Notes: generated from the sequence alone by a model not told the origin. A DNA stretch of 22,537 nt from Priapulus caudatus (GCF_000485595.1 NW_014577320.1:428366-450902); one strand, 5' to 3'; shown: positions 8,969 to 18,122, numbered from the stretch's first letter. Made by a program: numbers and translations.

Positions 8969-9180
8969 AACACCTCTACTGGGCGACTGGGAGACGGCTG
9001 AGGCGTACACACCGGCGGAACAAGTGTTACGGGTGAGAACGTTCAGAAGGCTCGCTGATCGGCCTTGCTACAGCGATGACCTGAAGGTTATGCGACGCCG
9101 CAGCGGCGGTGCCAATACATCAACTACTGCAGCAGGACGACAGACAGACGCGCCTGCCGACCTGTGCCTGCCGCCCGCAG
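8969..9180 (+). pseudogene. Indel-broken copy of the fifth-YWTD/EGF exon
   Basis: Matches 1900-2109, from ACACCTCTACTGGG to CCGCCCGCAG with an intact donor GTAACG. The acceptor GCGTTGCAGG has become GCGTTGCCAA, and the frame shifts repeatedly. Its position, just upstream of the exon at 9747 that completes the EGF domain, is the expected one. This supports the view that the true locus runs through here and that the base calls are poor. Confidence 0.75.
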
Positions 9181-9296
9181 GTAACGAACCGCGTTACGCC
9201 TGCTTTGCGGCGACCTGCGCGCGCACTTCTCCTCGCCCGCTTCTCTATCGTTCCTCACTGCAGCCGTCTGGAAAAATGCCCGTCCCGTTCTGCGAT

Positions 9297-9597
9297 TAGG
9301 GTAACTGACCTGGTTCTGCACGTTAGTCAGGGGAATGGATGAGAAGGAGGAGGAGGGGAAGGAGCAGGAGCAGGAACAGGAGGAGGAGGAAGGTTGAACT
9401 GACCTGTTCTGCACGTTAGTCAGGGGAATGGATGAGAAGGAGGAGGAGGGGAAGGGGAAGGAGCAGGAACAGGAGGGGAGGAACGTTTGTCGAGGGAGAG
9501 GATGAGGAGGGGGGAGGAGCAACGTTGAACTGACATGCTCTGCGCGTTAGTCTGGGGGAGAAGATGAGGAGGAGGAGGAGGAGGAAGAGGAAGAGTT
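9297..9597. repeat. Three tandem purine-rich units, about 95-130 bp each
   Basis: Units begin at about 9299, 9394 and 9525 with AACTGACCTG(G)TTCTGCA, or the variant AACTGACATGCTCTGCGCG, followed by CGTTAGTC and GGAGGAGGAG runs. Only the first unit is present in the clean block (2221-2305). This lies in the intron before the 9747 exon. Confidence 0.8.
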
Positions 9598-9746
9598 TTG
9601 TCCCGGGAGCGTAGCTTTGTTCCACTGCGAGCGGCAATCGTCGCTGGGTGCGTCGCCGGTGGATCTGTGTTCGACGGTCCTGCAGCGAACGGTTCGATAC
9701 CTGCTGTCTCGATGCACTCGCCTCAAGACTGTCTGCTTTCCCACAG

Positions 9747-10145
9747 GTTAACGAGCGCTCGCCGAAGTACACCTGCCACTGTGAGGACGGCGTCGAGCTC
9801 CACGCGGACATGCGAACGTGCCGTGCCGCTACGGCGGCGCCACCACCCGCGAGCACGGCAACACCGTCTTCGTCGTCGCCGCCGCCGACCCCGCATCCAA
9901 ACTCCACGCCGAAGACGTCGTCCCCGGCGACGAAATCGCCTAGCTCCCACGCGCCGATTATTGTCGTGCCCGGCAACGCCGGGGGCGTGACTCCTGCGGC
10001 GGCAGAGACGTCGTCTTCGTCGGAGGCGGAGGGTTCGACGGTGGGCGCGCCGGAGAAGGGCGACCACACCGGAGGGATGCCGAGAGGCCATGTCGCCGCC
10101 ATCGCCAGCGCCGCCCTGGTGGGGCTCATCATCCTACTGGCCACG
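9747..10145 (+). CDS. LDL-receptor family exon: end of third EGF, O-glycosylated stalk, membrane helix
   Basis: 133 codons, phase 0 at both ends, acceptor TTTCCCACAG, donor GTAAGT. It opens with VNERSPKYTCHCEDGVEL then HADMRTC, the last three cysteines of the EGF that starts at 1900-2109 (human: INPHSPKFTCACPDGM...MRSC). About 85 residues rich in Pro, Ser, Thr and Ala follow, the mucin-like O-glycosylated stalk found in LDLR, VLDLR and lipophorin receptors. The last 20 or so residues, HVAAIASAALVGLIILLAT, begin the transmembrane helix, which is completed by VAYLI in the next exon. Quality is good again from here to the right. Confidence 0.94.
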
Positions 10146-10280
10146 GTAAGTGCAGCGCGAAAATTTGCTGCGCGAACGGGCGTTGTCGCGGCACTCAGTT
10201 TTCGCTTCTTTCGCGATGCTTTCGTCGTTCCTCGCTGGCCGTTAGTGGAGGCGAGACTGCCGCCTCCACGAGGTCACAAT

Positions 10281-10591
10281 TAAAAAAATATTTGTTTGCC
10301 CTCACCCGACCCAGGCTGAAAAGTTTGGGTAGGTTGGTCGGTTTTTTTTTTAGGGCGGGGGTCTTTACAAATTCAGCATGGTGTCTACATGTTCGGGTGT
10401 GCTTGTGTGGAGATACCTTTCATGTTGAATGTTTGTTTTGCTAATTGGTACAGATAATGTATTGCCTACAGATTTATATAATGTACAGTGATAGTTTGTT
10501 TAAAATAAAAAGAAAGATCAACAACATTTTTCGAGTCGGCCCCTTTTTGGCGGGTCGGTCGGGTGAGGACAAACAAACAATATTTTTATTA
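10281..10591. repeat. MITE-like inverted repeat in receptor intron
   Basis: Left arm 10281-10315 (core TTTGTTTGCCCTCACCCGAC) and right arm 10552-10591 (core GTCGGGTGAGGACAAACAAA) are inverted copies with a few differences. They enclose about 240 bp of non-coding sequence. Short AT-rich flanks (TTA or TAA) could be a target duplication. No open reading frame of note lies between the arms. It sits in the 10146-10655 intron, which otherwise shows no feature. Confidence 0.7.
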
Positions 10592-10655
10592 TGGCCTGAC
10601 GCATCGCCTGCAAGAGTTGCGCGTTCTCACGTCGTGCGCGTTCGTGTTTCGCCAG

Positions 10656-10796
10656 GTTGCCTATCTCATTCACCGAAACTACGTGAAGAAGAACACGAAG
10701 AGCATGAACTTTGACAACCCCGTGTATCGGAAAACCACCGAGGAGCAGTTCAGTCTGGAGAAGAACCAGTACCAGCCGGATAAGCCCTATAACCCG
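10656..10796 (+). CDS. LDL-receptor family exon: membrane end and NPVY cytoplasmic tail
   Basis: 47 codons, phase 0 at both ends, acceptor TTTCGCCAG, donor [21 protein letters not shown] completes the membrane helix and gives the basic stop-transfer segment. [20 protein letters not shown] then contains the FDNPVY signal that binds PTB-domain adaptors (ARH, Dab type) and directs clathrin endocytosis, nearly identical to VLDLR and LRP8 ([14 protein letters not shown]). The end [12 protein letters not shown] resembles the insect lipophorin receptor tail. The next confident exon is 11972-12016, with a possible 9-nt exon at 11052 between them. Confidence 0.96.
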
Positions 10797-11971
10797 GTAA
10801 GCATGATCTCGTAGCATATAATATTGCCGCCATCTTTGTATGCGGAAGATCGGTGGGCTACTGTAGTGGTGGCACAAAAGGTTTTTGAGTGAGTCGGGTA
10901 CCGTTCTCCCCTCTTTTTCAGTCGGGAATAATCGCTCAAAAAGTTGCGAATGCTCATGCCTAAATGGTAAACATGGCGTGTAACTTATCTAAATTACTGT
11001 TTGTAATGTGAACGCCTCTCATTTTTTCCCTACAATTTACGGTGGATACAGGAGCAAAAAGTGAGTCTAAGCAAATGACTGGATAGTTCTCTGTATTGTG
11101 ATACTGTGATGTTTTTTTTTAATTATCACCTATAATTGTTTTCTTAGCAGTAGAGGGCATGACTGCAATTAATTTTGTTACTGTGTTGTTCTTGTGTATG
11201 GTTATATTGAAATGTAAATTCGTTGGATTTTGATTTATACGTGAAATTTTTGAACAAATTTGACCGGTTATTGGGAGTAATGTTATTATATGGGAAAGTT
11301 TGCAAATGTTGCAAAATTGAAAAAACACAAAAAGCACAAATAGGCTGCACATTGAACCGCATGTTGTAAATGTTGTCAAATAGGGCAGAATTGGCACAAC
11401 TTGCACTTCACGTGGCCCAATGAGTCATTTAAAACCAGAAAACCATATGAAAACCATTATTGATACATAAAATGTTGCCTAAATAATCGGAAGCAGTTCA
11501 CAAGCGTGAAAACTTGACAGGTTATTGTCGCGAACACGCATGTGTGCGGCACAGATTCTTTGCACGTACTGTTGCCTGCATGCTCGACACAGCACATCGT
11601 TGCTGGTCCCGCGCCAGTGTACCAAGAAATTCCATAATGCAGAATTCTGTGTGACACTTCTGGGATGTATTTTGCCATTTAGGGGCAGTTGTTTGTTGTC
11701 TCCAGTTGCTTTGAGTTAGAGCGCAATTTTTAAATGGGGATTGTAAGAAAACGTTTAGTCACGCCAGATGAAATTATAGGTATGCTGCGGATATTATTGT
11801 ATAATCTTAGGTATCATGCATGCCAACAGACAGGTAGTATTGTTTTGCTTGTCAAATAATCATGTGCAATAATGTGCCTATTCAGCTTCTAACTAACTGT
11901 TGTCTGATATGGCTCACACGTAAGCACTAAATCCTGCCGAGATTATATTATGCCCTTTTTTCTCTTTGCAG
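10797..11971 (+). other. Last receptor intron
   Basis: Phase-0 intron from GTAAGC to CTCTTTGCAG. It has a very strong acceptor-like site at 10905-10921 (TCTCCCCTCTTTTTCAG). Reading on in frame gives SGIIAQKVANAHA and a stop, so this could be an alternative terminal exon. It also contains the microexon candidate at 11052-11060. The remainder is AT-rich with no visible gene. Confidence 0.6.
11052..11060 (+). CDS. Candidate 9-nt microexon (Glu-Gln-Lys) in receptor tail
   Basis: GAGCAAAAA is flanked by TGGATACAG on the left, with a pyrimidine-rich run at about 11017-11040, and a perfect GTGAGT donor on the right. Nine bases in phase 0 would add EQK between PDKPYNP and TLEPLTSPG without changing the frame. 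Insect lipophorin receptors, as I recall, have a few more residues at this place. There is no direct proof of splicing. Confidence 0.35.
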
Positions 11972-12016
11972 ACGTTAGAACCACTAACATCACCAGGAAC
12001 AAACGATTTCGTTTAA
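11972..12016 (+). CDS. LDL-receptor family last coding exon
   Basis: Acceptor TTTCTCTTTGCAG, then 14 codons TLEPLTSPGTNDFV and TAA at 12014-12016, joined in phase 0 to the NPVY exon. The ending EPLTSPGTNDFV is, from memory, characteristic of insect lipophorin receptors and unlike vertebrate LDLR or VLDLR (which end near DDVA or DDLA). The C-terminal D-F-V fits a class III PDZ-ligand pattern, an inference only. Confidence 0.9.
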   Translation, partial: TLEPLTSPGTNDFV

Positions 12017-12106
12017 CATCGGAGCACAAAAATAGGCAACTTATCTATCGTATGGACATACAGCTCTGACCGTTCAGAACTAATTGAGGAAGTCATTGTG
12101 CAGAAG

Positions 12107-12118
12107 TATTTATTTATT
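12107..12118 (+). promoter_or_regulatory. AU-rich element in putative 3' UTR
   Basis: TATTTATTTATT, about 90 bases after the stop, contains the UUAUUUAUU nonamer associated with mRNA destabilisation. It is a sequence match only, in an AT-rich area. Confidence 0.35.
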
Positions 12119-12631
12119 GAAGAGAAGAATTTGATTACTGCCCTGCTATTGAACTGCCTATTCATCTCCGGAAATTCAGCGAACTGCAATATTTAGTTAT
12201 ATTTTTGTACGTTAGGGTTTCTCACCTCTTTTGTAAATACGTTTTTTGTTGTGTTTAGCATCGATTGCCGGTGTGCTGCCCAGCTGAGCGTGTGCTTGTG
12301 ATAAATAGTTGAGCGTCTGTACAGTGACTTCCTCTCCAAGCTTTGAACTGTAAGTCTGTACAGTGATTTCCTGTGAGAGGGGGGAGGCCGGTGACCCGAG
12401 TGAGAAGCGAATCGGCGCTTCCGAGTGAGTAGTCGCCGTCCGAGGTTCAGCGTGTGAACGAGGAGGATGGCGCAGGGACGGCGCCGCGCAGTCCCGGACG
12501 AGCCGGCGAGACCGCAGAGCAGATGATTTCGATCGGAGCCTCCATGCTGCGCGATCGTGGTGTTTGCGGATGACGGCTGAGGTGAAGACGGTATCGCACT
12601 ACGAGTAAGAAGTACCGAAAGACAAAAAGGT

Positions 12632-12699
12632 GCAGCGGAAGCAGTAGCAGCAGCAGAAGCAGCAACAGTAGCAGCAGCAGCAGCAGCAACAGCAGCAGA
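12632..12699 (+). repeat. CAG-rich trinucleotide tract
   Basis: Imperfect GCAGCAGCAG run with AAC, TAG and AAG interruptions. It includes in-frame TAG on the + strand, so it is not a coding polyglutamine there. It lies about 620 bases after the receptor stop, probably in the 3' UTR or just beyond. Confidence 0.85.
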
Positions 12700-13460
12700 T
12701 GATGCTTCTGCATTATGACTTCTAGCGTGGCATTCACACGTTACACGGTCGCGGTAAACCAGCAGCAACCGTGGTGTGTGCATGTGGGCCACTGTTTAGG
12801 AGGTGAAGATGGCACTAGAAGGCGCAACTAAAAATGAACGAAGAACGAATATCTGATGGCCTTGTGACGACTTCAAAGTGCAAACTTGCGTCAGCTGCAA
12901 CACGATTATAATGTTAATAATGTTGTACAGGGGCACATCTTCCACGTACAGCTTTTGAAATGTGATGTACAGTTTTGAATTGTGATTGTGTTTATTTAAT
13001 GTGAATATATAATAGGTTTTTGTTATAACAATATTGATTGCATCCCTACATTTTGAATTACGGTGGCCCATTTCATAGGACCTCACTGTGTTCACCTGCT
13101 ACTACTGAGTTGCCCTTCATGGTATTTCACTTCAACTGTTGCATAGAGGTCCATGAACAATGTGAACGAAACACTGAGAATTTATGGTTTTAAACACCAG
13201 GCCATTGTTGCACTCTCCCTAGTCCCCCCCACCTATGAATGCATAATATGCATAATATAGATTATAGATATATTCCTGGTAAAAGTGCAAGCTTTCAATG
13301 ATAACATTCATACGTGACATACGGAATAATTTGTGGTGTAAATGTTGCTGATTATGATATGGCTATGTCGTAGCAGTCAGTTCTAGTACCGTGTCATGTG
13401 ATACCACCCGCTCAGTGTAAAATGTAGTACAGTATAAAGATTATCAGTGTTCGGCCTTTG

Positions 13461-13466
13461 TTTATT
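13461..13466 (-). terminator. Possible poly(A) signal of the C11orf54-like gene
   Basis: TTTATT on the + strand reads AATAAA on the - strand, about 516 bases past that gene's stop codon. It is the nearest canonical signal I could find downstream of the gene. Confidence 0.35.
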
Positions 13467-13981
13467 TGGACCGTTATCACAATGGCAATTCTTAGGTAAT
13501 TGCGTGGTGATTAGCTCTTCTTTGATTCCTTCACTGTGCGTGCATGGAAGTTCGCTTGAATGTGTAAATATTAACATTGTACAACACTGGCTTGTAGCTG
13601 TTCAGTAGTGTGTGTGCAGCTTGCGTTTAAAGAAACTACAGTCGCTGCTTATATAAACTGCAATATCTGTATAGGTGGCGCTATTGTTACCTAGTTTGAG
13701 CTCGCGAATTTTGTTCAGTCGTATTTGTACATTGCCGTGGTATTATCAATTTAACGGATTCTGAATCAGTAATGTCGTTTTCGCTGTGGGTTAACCGTTC
13801 CCATCCGTGGCAGTGGCAAAACCAGAGGTGTTACAAGCAATGTCTCAATTTGCATATATTTGTATCATAAATAATCTATAACAATGAATATCTTAAAAAC
13901 TCGTGCACTATAGATAAAAAAAAAGTTCATGTCCTTGTATTCCAAACAGTCTTTTGCTGTGAGAGAAACACCAGCACACAC

Positions 13982-14155
13982 TCAGACCCGTCCAAGGTCA
14001 TGTGTCTCACCAGGCCTGTCAACTCGATAGAGGCACTCCGCAACGTTAAAGAACCCATGATAGGCAACTTCCTCTGGTGTAGTGTCATAGTGGTAGTGGC
14101 CTCCTTCCCCGTGTTGACTGAAGCAGTGCGTGTGCTCCACTCGTAGGTCCATACC
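13982..14155 (-). CDS. C11orf54-like (DUF1907) last exon with zinc-binding histidines
   Basis: 57 codons and TGA, acceptor TTCCCAACAG, phase 0. It reads GMDLRVEHTHCFSQHGEGGH then YHYDTTPEEVAYHGF and CLYRVDRPGETHDLGRV. It matches the human C11orf54 C-terminus FDLRLEHTHFFSRHGEGGHYHYDTTP...ETHSIGRD over its whole length. In the human protein structure a zinc ion is held by histidines of this HTH...H segment, and the protein is annotated as an ester hydrolase. All the histidines are kept here (H-T-H, SQH, GGHYH), so an active metal site is likely. The natural substrate in animals is uncertain. The gene runs towards the receptor gene, end to end. Confidence 0.96.
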   Translation of the reverse strand, partial: GMDLRVEHTHCFSQHGEGGHYHYDTTPEEVAYHGFFNVAECLYRVDRPGETHDLGRV

Positions 14156-14312
14156 CTGTTGGGAACGTAGAGGCACTAGTGTGAAACGAGTGCTGACAAA
14201 ACGTGTCCGTTGCTTAACGCGTTACAATGAGTGGTTCTCGTGGAACGACCGCACTGAAACTAACGAGTCGCGGGAGATGCCAACGCGAAGGCTGATAGAT
14301 ACCCATCTGGTA

Positions 14313-14337
14313 AGGTCAGGTCAGGTCAGGTCATGTC
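14313..14337. repeat. AGGTC pentamer tandem repeat
   Basis: AGGTC repeated four times, then ATGTCA, in the intron between the last two exons of the - strand gene. It creates overlapping AGGTCA half-sites, the nuclear-receptor core, but the 5-bp spacing fits no standard direct-repeat response element. Confidence 0.7.
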
Positions 14338-14432
14338 AAGGCCAGTAGTGACTATAGTGATGGGGCAGGTCAAGTAGTGATGGGTCAGACACTGATGTTC
14401 ATGCTCACCACTGGGCACTCACTAATACTTAC

Positions 14433-14549
14433 AGGGTCAGCTGATACACATTCTCCAGTCAGGCACACGAGAGGCGCAGACATTTCGTAAAACTTTAGCC
14501 ACTCGTCTACGGCTTCGTCATTTTCTAAAGGCTCCTTAGAAAAGTCGGA
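14433..14549 (-). CDS. C11orf54-like (DUF1907) exon
   Basis: 39 codons, phase 0 at both ends, acceptor TTGTTCCAG, donor GTAAGT. It reads SDFSKEPLENDEAVDEWLKF then YEMSAPLVCLTGECVSADP. The human counterpart is PAEFSSCPLNSDEEVNKWLHFYEMKAPLVCLPVFVSRDP. It joins without frame change to ...KIHIM upstream and GMDLRVEHTH downstream. Confidence 0.95.
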
Positions 14550-14945
14550 CTGGAACAATATAAAGAGCTTGCTCGTATGAGAGACGCTTTTCAGGACTGT
14601 GTTAATATAAATAGGTTTTGATGTGAAATGCCTAAAATCATTACAAACATTGCCTACAAGGTGTAATACTATGTTCGTGAAAAAGCTAGCAATAAACTAA
14701 GTAAGCATTTCTAGTCATTATACTACACTGAATGAAAAATGACTAACACCAAAATCTAAACTTTCTTCCTCTTGTGCTCTCTTTCCTCTCTCCTCTGCTC
14801 CCCTCCCCTCCCTCTCTCTCTTACTCTATTAATTACTATCTCTTTCTCGCTCTTCTCTTTTTCTCTTCGCCCTTCGACATACTTCTGCATTCTCTCTCAC
14901 GTCTTATGGTCTTCCCCCCTTATGGGTGGAATCTGGAGTTATTAC
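14550..14945 (-). other. Intron with CT-rich tract
   Basis: Phase-0 intron of the - strand gene. At 14761-14880 there is a pyrimidine-rich tract on the + strand (CTCTCC, TCTCTTT), so purine-rich in the transcript. No other feature is seen. Confidence 0.75.
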
Positions 14946-15095
14946 CATTATATGAATCTTGGCTTTTCCTCTCTCAATTAGAAAAGCTCCACCTATTCCT
15001 ACAGGCTGGTCTCCGTATTCTTCCGACAATGCCTTCCTGATGCAAGAAATAAGGTTCTCCTCGCCTATCCTCTCTTTTGCTTTCACTTCTAGAAC
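14946..15095 (-). CDS. C11orf54-like (DUF1907) exon
   Basis: 50 codons, phase 0 at both ends, acceptor TTTATGCACAG, donor GTAATA. It reads VLEVKAKERIGEENLISCIR then KALSEEYGDQPVGIGGAFLI and ERGKAKIHIM. The human counterpart is VIEVKAKRRTGPLNFVTCMRETLEKHYGNKPIGMGGTFIIQKGKVKSHIM. The alignment has no gaps, and the Gly-Gly-x-Phe-Ile/Leu-Ile core strand is kept. Confidence 0.96.
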
Positions 15096-15134
15096 CTGTG
15101 CATAAAGCAGACTCACAACTTTTGTACACAGAAC

Positions 15135-15425
15135 ACTTGTGATAGACTGCAAATACAACACAAAGGTAATATAGCAATCAGTGCAGATTGCAAATAAAGT
15201 ACAGTATAGGCTAATCAGGGTAGACTGCAAATATGGTGTACAGCTTTCTATTAATCGATATAGAACGCAAATACAGTACAGAGCTGTATTTTCATCCAAA
15301 GATGGGTGAAATACAATACAGAGCTACATGTAACATAGCAATCAACTGCATATATAGTACAGCACCATATTGTAGTCAAATGAGCGGTCAACTATAGAAC
15401 AGAGCTTCATAGCAGCCAAACAGAA
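15135..15425. repeat. Degenerate tandem repeat, about 45 bp
   Basis: Motifs of the form GACTGCAAATACAGTACAG, TAGCAATCA and ACAGAGCT recur six or more times with substitutions. A further isolated unit is at 17603-17630 (GACTGCAAATATAGTACAG). All are intronic. Confidence 0.6.
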
Positions 15426-16077
15426 TACACTAATACCATAAGCTACGAAAACCCTGGTTATTGGCATTCATACATATTATATTTGTAAATTATAGCCATT
15501 AAACTCAAAATAAGATGGGTAAATTTGCTCTTACGGAAATTTGAAAAGGGAATACATGGTGTTTTCTAATCAAATAGAGATCAGATTATGATTAGATTAT
15601 TCTCCCTCAGAGAAAATGCATACACGTGCAGTGTGCATTAAATTCCACAATCAGTACCCAATGTCCAATGTATCCCAAGTTCATGGTACTAAATTCTAAT
15701 TCTTATTTTCAACTCCCTTTCCCTCCCAGTATTAGCCTCGTTCACACGAGACCTCGTATTTATGAAATAATTTTAATTACAGAAAAACATGCATGGATGC
15801 GTTTTCCTATAGATTTTAAACACTGCTTTCTTACAGAGGTAAAATTAAAATTGACAACTGCTACTGAATGGATTGTTGCACATGCTGCTACTGAAATAAA
15901 ATGTGCACTTAACTATCCACACTGGCAAGAAAATAAGACGCTAGATATGTAGCTAGGTTCGCACTTCAGCTTCCCCAGGCCCAACTAGGAACTAATTTAA
16001 TTATGCTTCTAAGATAAATACAATACATTGTACGGCGAAGAAAAAGTCATTTGTGTATAATTCCATTCAATCACAAT

Positions 16078-16869
16078 ATTTTAACGACTTGTAACTGTGC
16101 ACAACTTAGGTTCCTTATTCTATTATTTGGTATTTCAAAACATAGGCACAATCAGATCTTTTTTATTGCGAGCAAATATATATACTGTATATAGCAACAA
16201 TTAAAAATCAAACAATTGAAAGTTTTCTAAGCTGCACTTATACTTCTAACTAATTGAATTGCTAGTCAAAGATAATACATGTATATCATTTGCATAGCAA
16301 AATGTATAATTAAATACATACACACAAACAACGGAATACAAAAAACTAGTTCATGACACACCTTATACAGGTACAACACCGATTTTCCGGACACTGATGC
16401 TCCGGAACCTCTTTTAATCCAGATAAAATTCATTTGAAATTATTTGGCATAGCAGACTAAGCAGTGTACGTCGCCACATCGCCATGTGGGCGCATCGCCA
16501 CATTGCCGTGTCGCCACATCGCCGTGTCGCCACATTGCCGTGTTGCCACATCGCTGTGTCGCCATGTGGACGCGTCACCATGAGGGCGCCTCACCATGTA
16601 AGCGCGTCACCGCGTCGCCAAGTGGGCGCGTCGTGTGTCGCCATGTGGGTGTGTCGCCATGTGGGCGCATCGCCACATCGCCGTGTCACCATGTGGGCGC
16701 GTCGCCATGTGGGCGCATCGCCACATCGCCGTGTCACCATGTGGGCGCGCCGCCGTGTCGCCATGTGGGCGCATTGCCACGTAGGCGTGTCACCATGTGG
16801 GCGCGTCGCCGTGTCGCCATGTGGGCGCGTTGCCACGTAGCCGTGTCGCCATGTGAGCGCGTCGCCGTA
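16078..16869. repeat. Duplicated block, copy 1, ending in a CGCCATGTGGGCG minisatellite
   Basis: Starts ATTTTAACGACTTGTAACTG, passes through ACCGATTTTCCGGACAC and CTCCGGAACCTCTTTTAATC, and from about 16466 becomes a compound minisatellite of TCGCCATGTGGGCGC, TCGCCACA and TCGCCGTG units. The same block recurs at 20462-21187 with about the same order of parts but many small indels. Long open frames in the minisatellite are a by-product of its lack of TA-rich stop codons. Confidence 0.9.
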
Positions 16870-17310
16870 GGTATTTGCGAAATACCGAATCTGAGACAAA
16901 TACGCGGCCGAGCGTTCACACGCTGATTCGCGGCTCCAGAAATACGGTATTTGCGAACTGCGAGCTGCTTTAAAGAATCAAGCGAACAATGCGAAATAAA
17001 CAATGCAATGCGCACCAACTGCCGATAAAATACGTAGACTGGTTCCACTCGCGTTACACTAGAGCTGTCGAGCGCGGACCAGTGTATAAAATACGCGGCT
17101 TCAGAAATCCGGTATTTAGCGTTCACACGAGGAAATGCGCGGTCCAAGAAATCCGGTATTTCTCAAGCACGGCAAATTATTCGGGTTTTGGGAAGCCTCG
17201 TATTTACATGAAATACCGGATCTGTTTAGATACCGTATTTCTTGGGCCTCGTATTTTGCCTCGTGTGAACGCTAAATACCGGATTTCTTGCTACGTGTGA
17301 ACGCGGCTAT
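16870..17310. repeat. Dispersed-repeat cluster with CGTTCACACG / CGTGTGAACG arms
   Basis: Motifs AAATACCGGAT, AGAAATCCGGTATTTC, CCTCGTATTT and GCGTTCACACG occur several times in both directions. A related fragment lies at 15735-15768. This looks like overlapping short inverted-repeat (MITE-type) elements. No protein is suggested. Confidence 0.6.
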
Positions 17311-17832
17311 TATCATGTTACTGTGTTACATAATTAAATAACTGACATACGTGTGTTACAGTGTGTACACAAGTTTACTTAAGTAAGCGTTCATAAGTGT
17401 GTTTATATTACAGGAGGCTAATGACCTAACCCTAATCTGCTTCATTTTGCTGAAAAGTTCCCATAGCAATGCACCTCCAATTATGCAATAGAAGGCGATA
17501 GGAAAACGGGACTAACATTATGCAGTCTGAACGTTTGTTTCTTGAAAACCCTCACTTCAGTAATGCAGAGAATTATTGTACAGATCTCTATAGCAATTAT
17601 GACAGACTGCAAATATAGTACAGATGTTCTGTAGTGGGCATGAAGAGATCACGTTACAAAACACAAAAACATACAATGTAATCTTATACCAGTGTGATTT
17701 AACCAGGGACGATAAAAAAGAATTGATTCATTCCTGATGTAATTATGTGACAGTACGGATTTCTGCAGCGAAATATTTGTCCAGCCCACTCAGTAACCCT
17801 AGAGCACTGCCTATTGCTTCATCACAACTCAC

Positions 17833-18003
17833 CTTCCCCTGAGCTCCCTCAGAAAAGAAAAAGTTTCCCAGGATGCTGAAATCAGTGGAGTTGATAGTTT
17901 CCTGGATGCAGCTACCATCTCCTAGGTCGACTTTGCTGATGTAACTCTGCATGGCTGAGCAACCAGTTGGGCAGCCAGGGTCCAACTTCAGGTTTGGGAT
18001 TAG
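17833..18003 (-). CDS. C11orf54-like (DUF1907) exon
   Basis: 57 codons, phase 0 at both ends, acceptor CTCTTACAG, donor GTGAGT. It reads LIPNLKLDPGCPTGCSAMQS then YISKVDLGDGSCIQETINST and DFSILGNFFFSEGAQGK. The second half matches human GGCLLEKYSEKCHDFQCALLANLFASEGQPGK. The first half is the less conserved loop, and the human protein differs there. Confidence 0.93.
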
Positions 18004-18122
18004 CTGTAAGAGCAGTCCATGTTACATGTAGATATAAAATATCACCTCTGTATAATGTAATATGATGTACTGTGTATTGTGAAAACATGGTTACTATATT
18101 GCAAATACCTGCTCATACATAC

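Larger units (their letters stand above)
12017..13460 (+). other. Receptor 3' UTR and convergent intergenic region
   Basis: No conserved coding sequence is seen on either strand. It contains an AU-rich element (12107-12118), a 19-bp direct repeat GTCTGTACAGTGAYTTCCT at 12315-12333 and 12354-12372, a CpG-rich patch at about 12440-12560 and a CAG-rich tract. I see no canonical AATAAA for the receptor on the + strand, so the transcript end is unplaced. Confidence 0.55.
15096..17832 (-). other. Large repeat-filled intron of the C11orf54-like gene
   Basis: Phase-0 intron. It contains a degenerate ~45-bp tandem repeat (15135-15425), a short TTCACACG-type repeat fragment (15735-15768), the first copy of the duplicated block (16078-16869) and a CGTGTGAACG-type repeat cluster (16870-17310). 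No supported coding sequence is seen. Confidence 0.7.

Noticed and set aside
12447-12792. Minus-strand poly-Leu and poly-Ala open frames
   Set aside because: These are shadows of the CAG-rich tract read on the other strand, with no similarity to a protein.
16466-16869. Long open frames on both strands in the GTGGGCGC/TCGCCA repeat, also at 20867-21187
   Set aside because: They arise in several frames of a minisatellite that lacks stop-forming motifs. The predicted peptides are simple His/Arg/Trp repeats with no domain.
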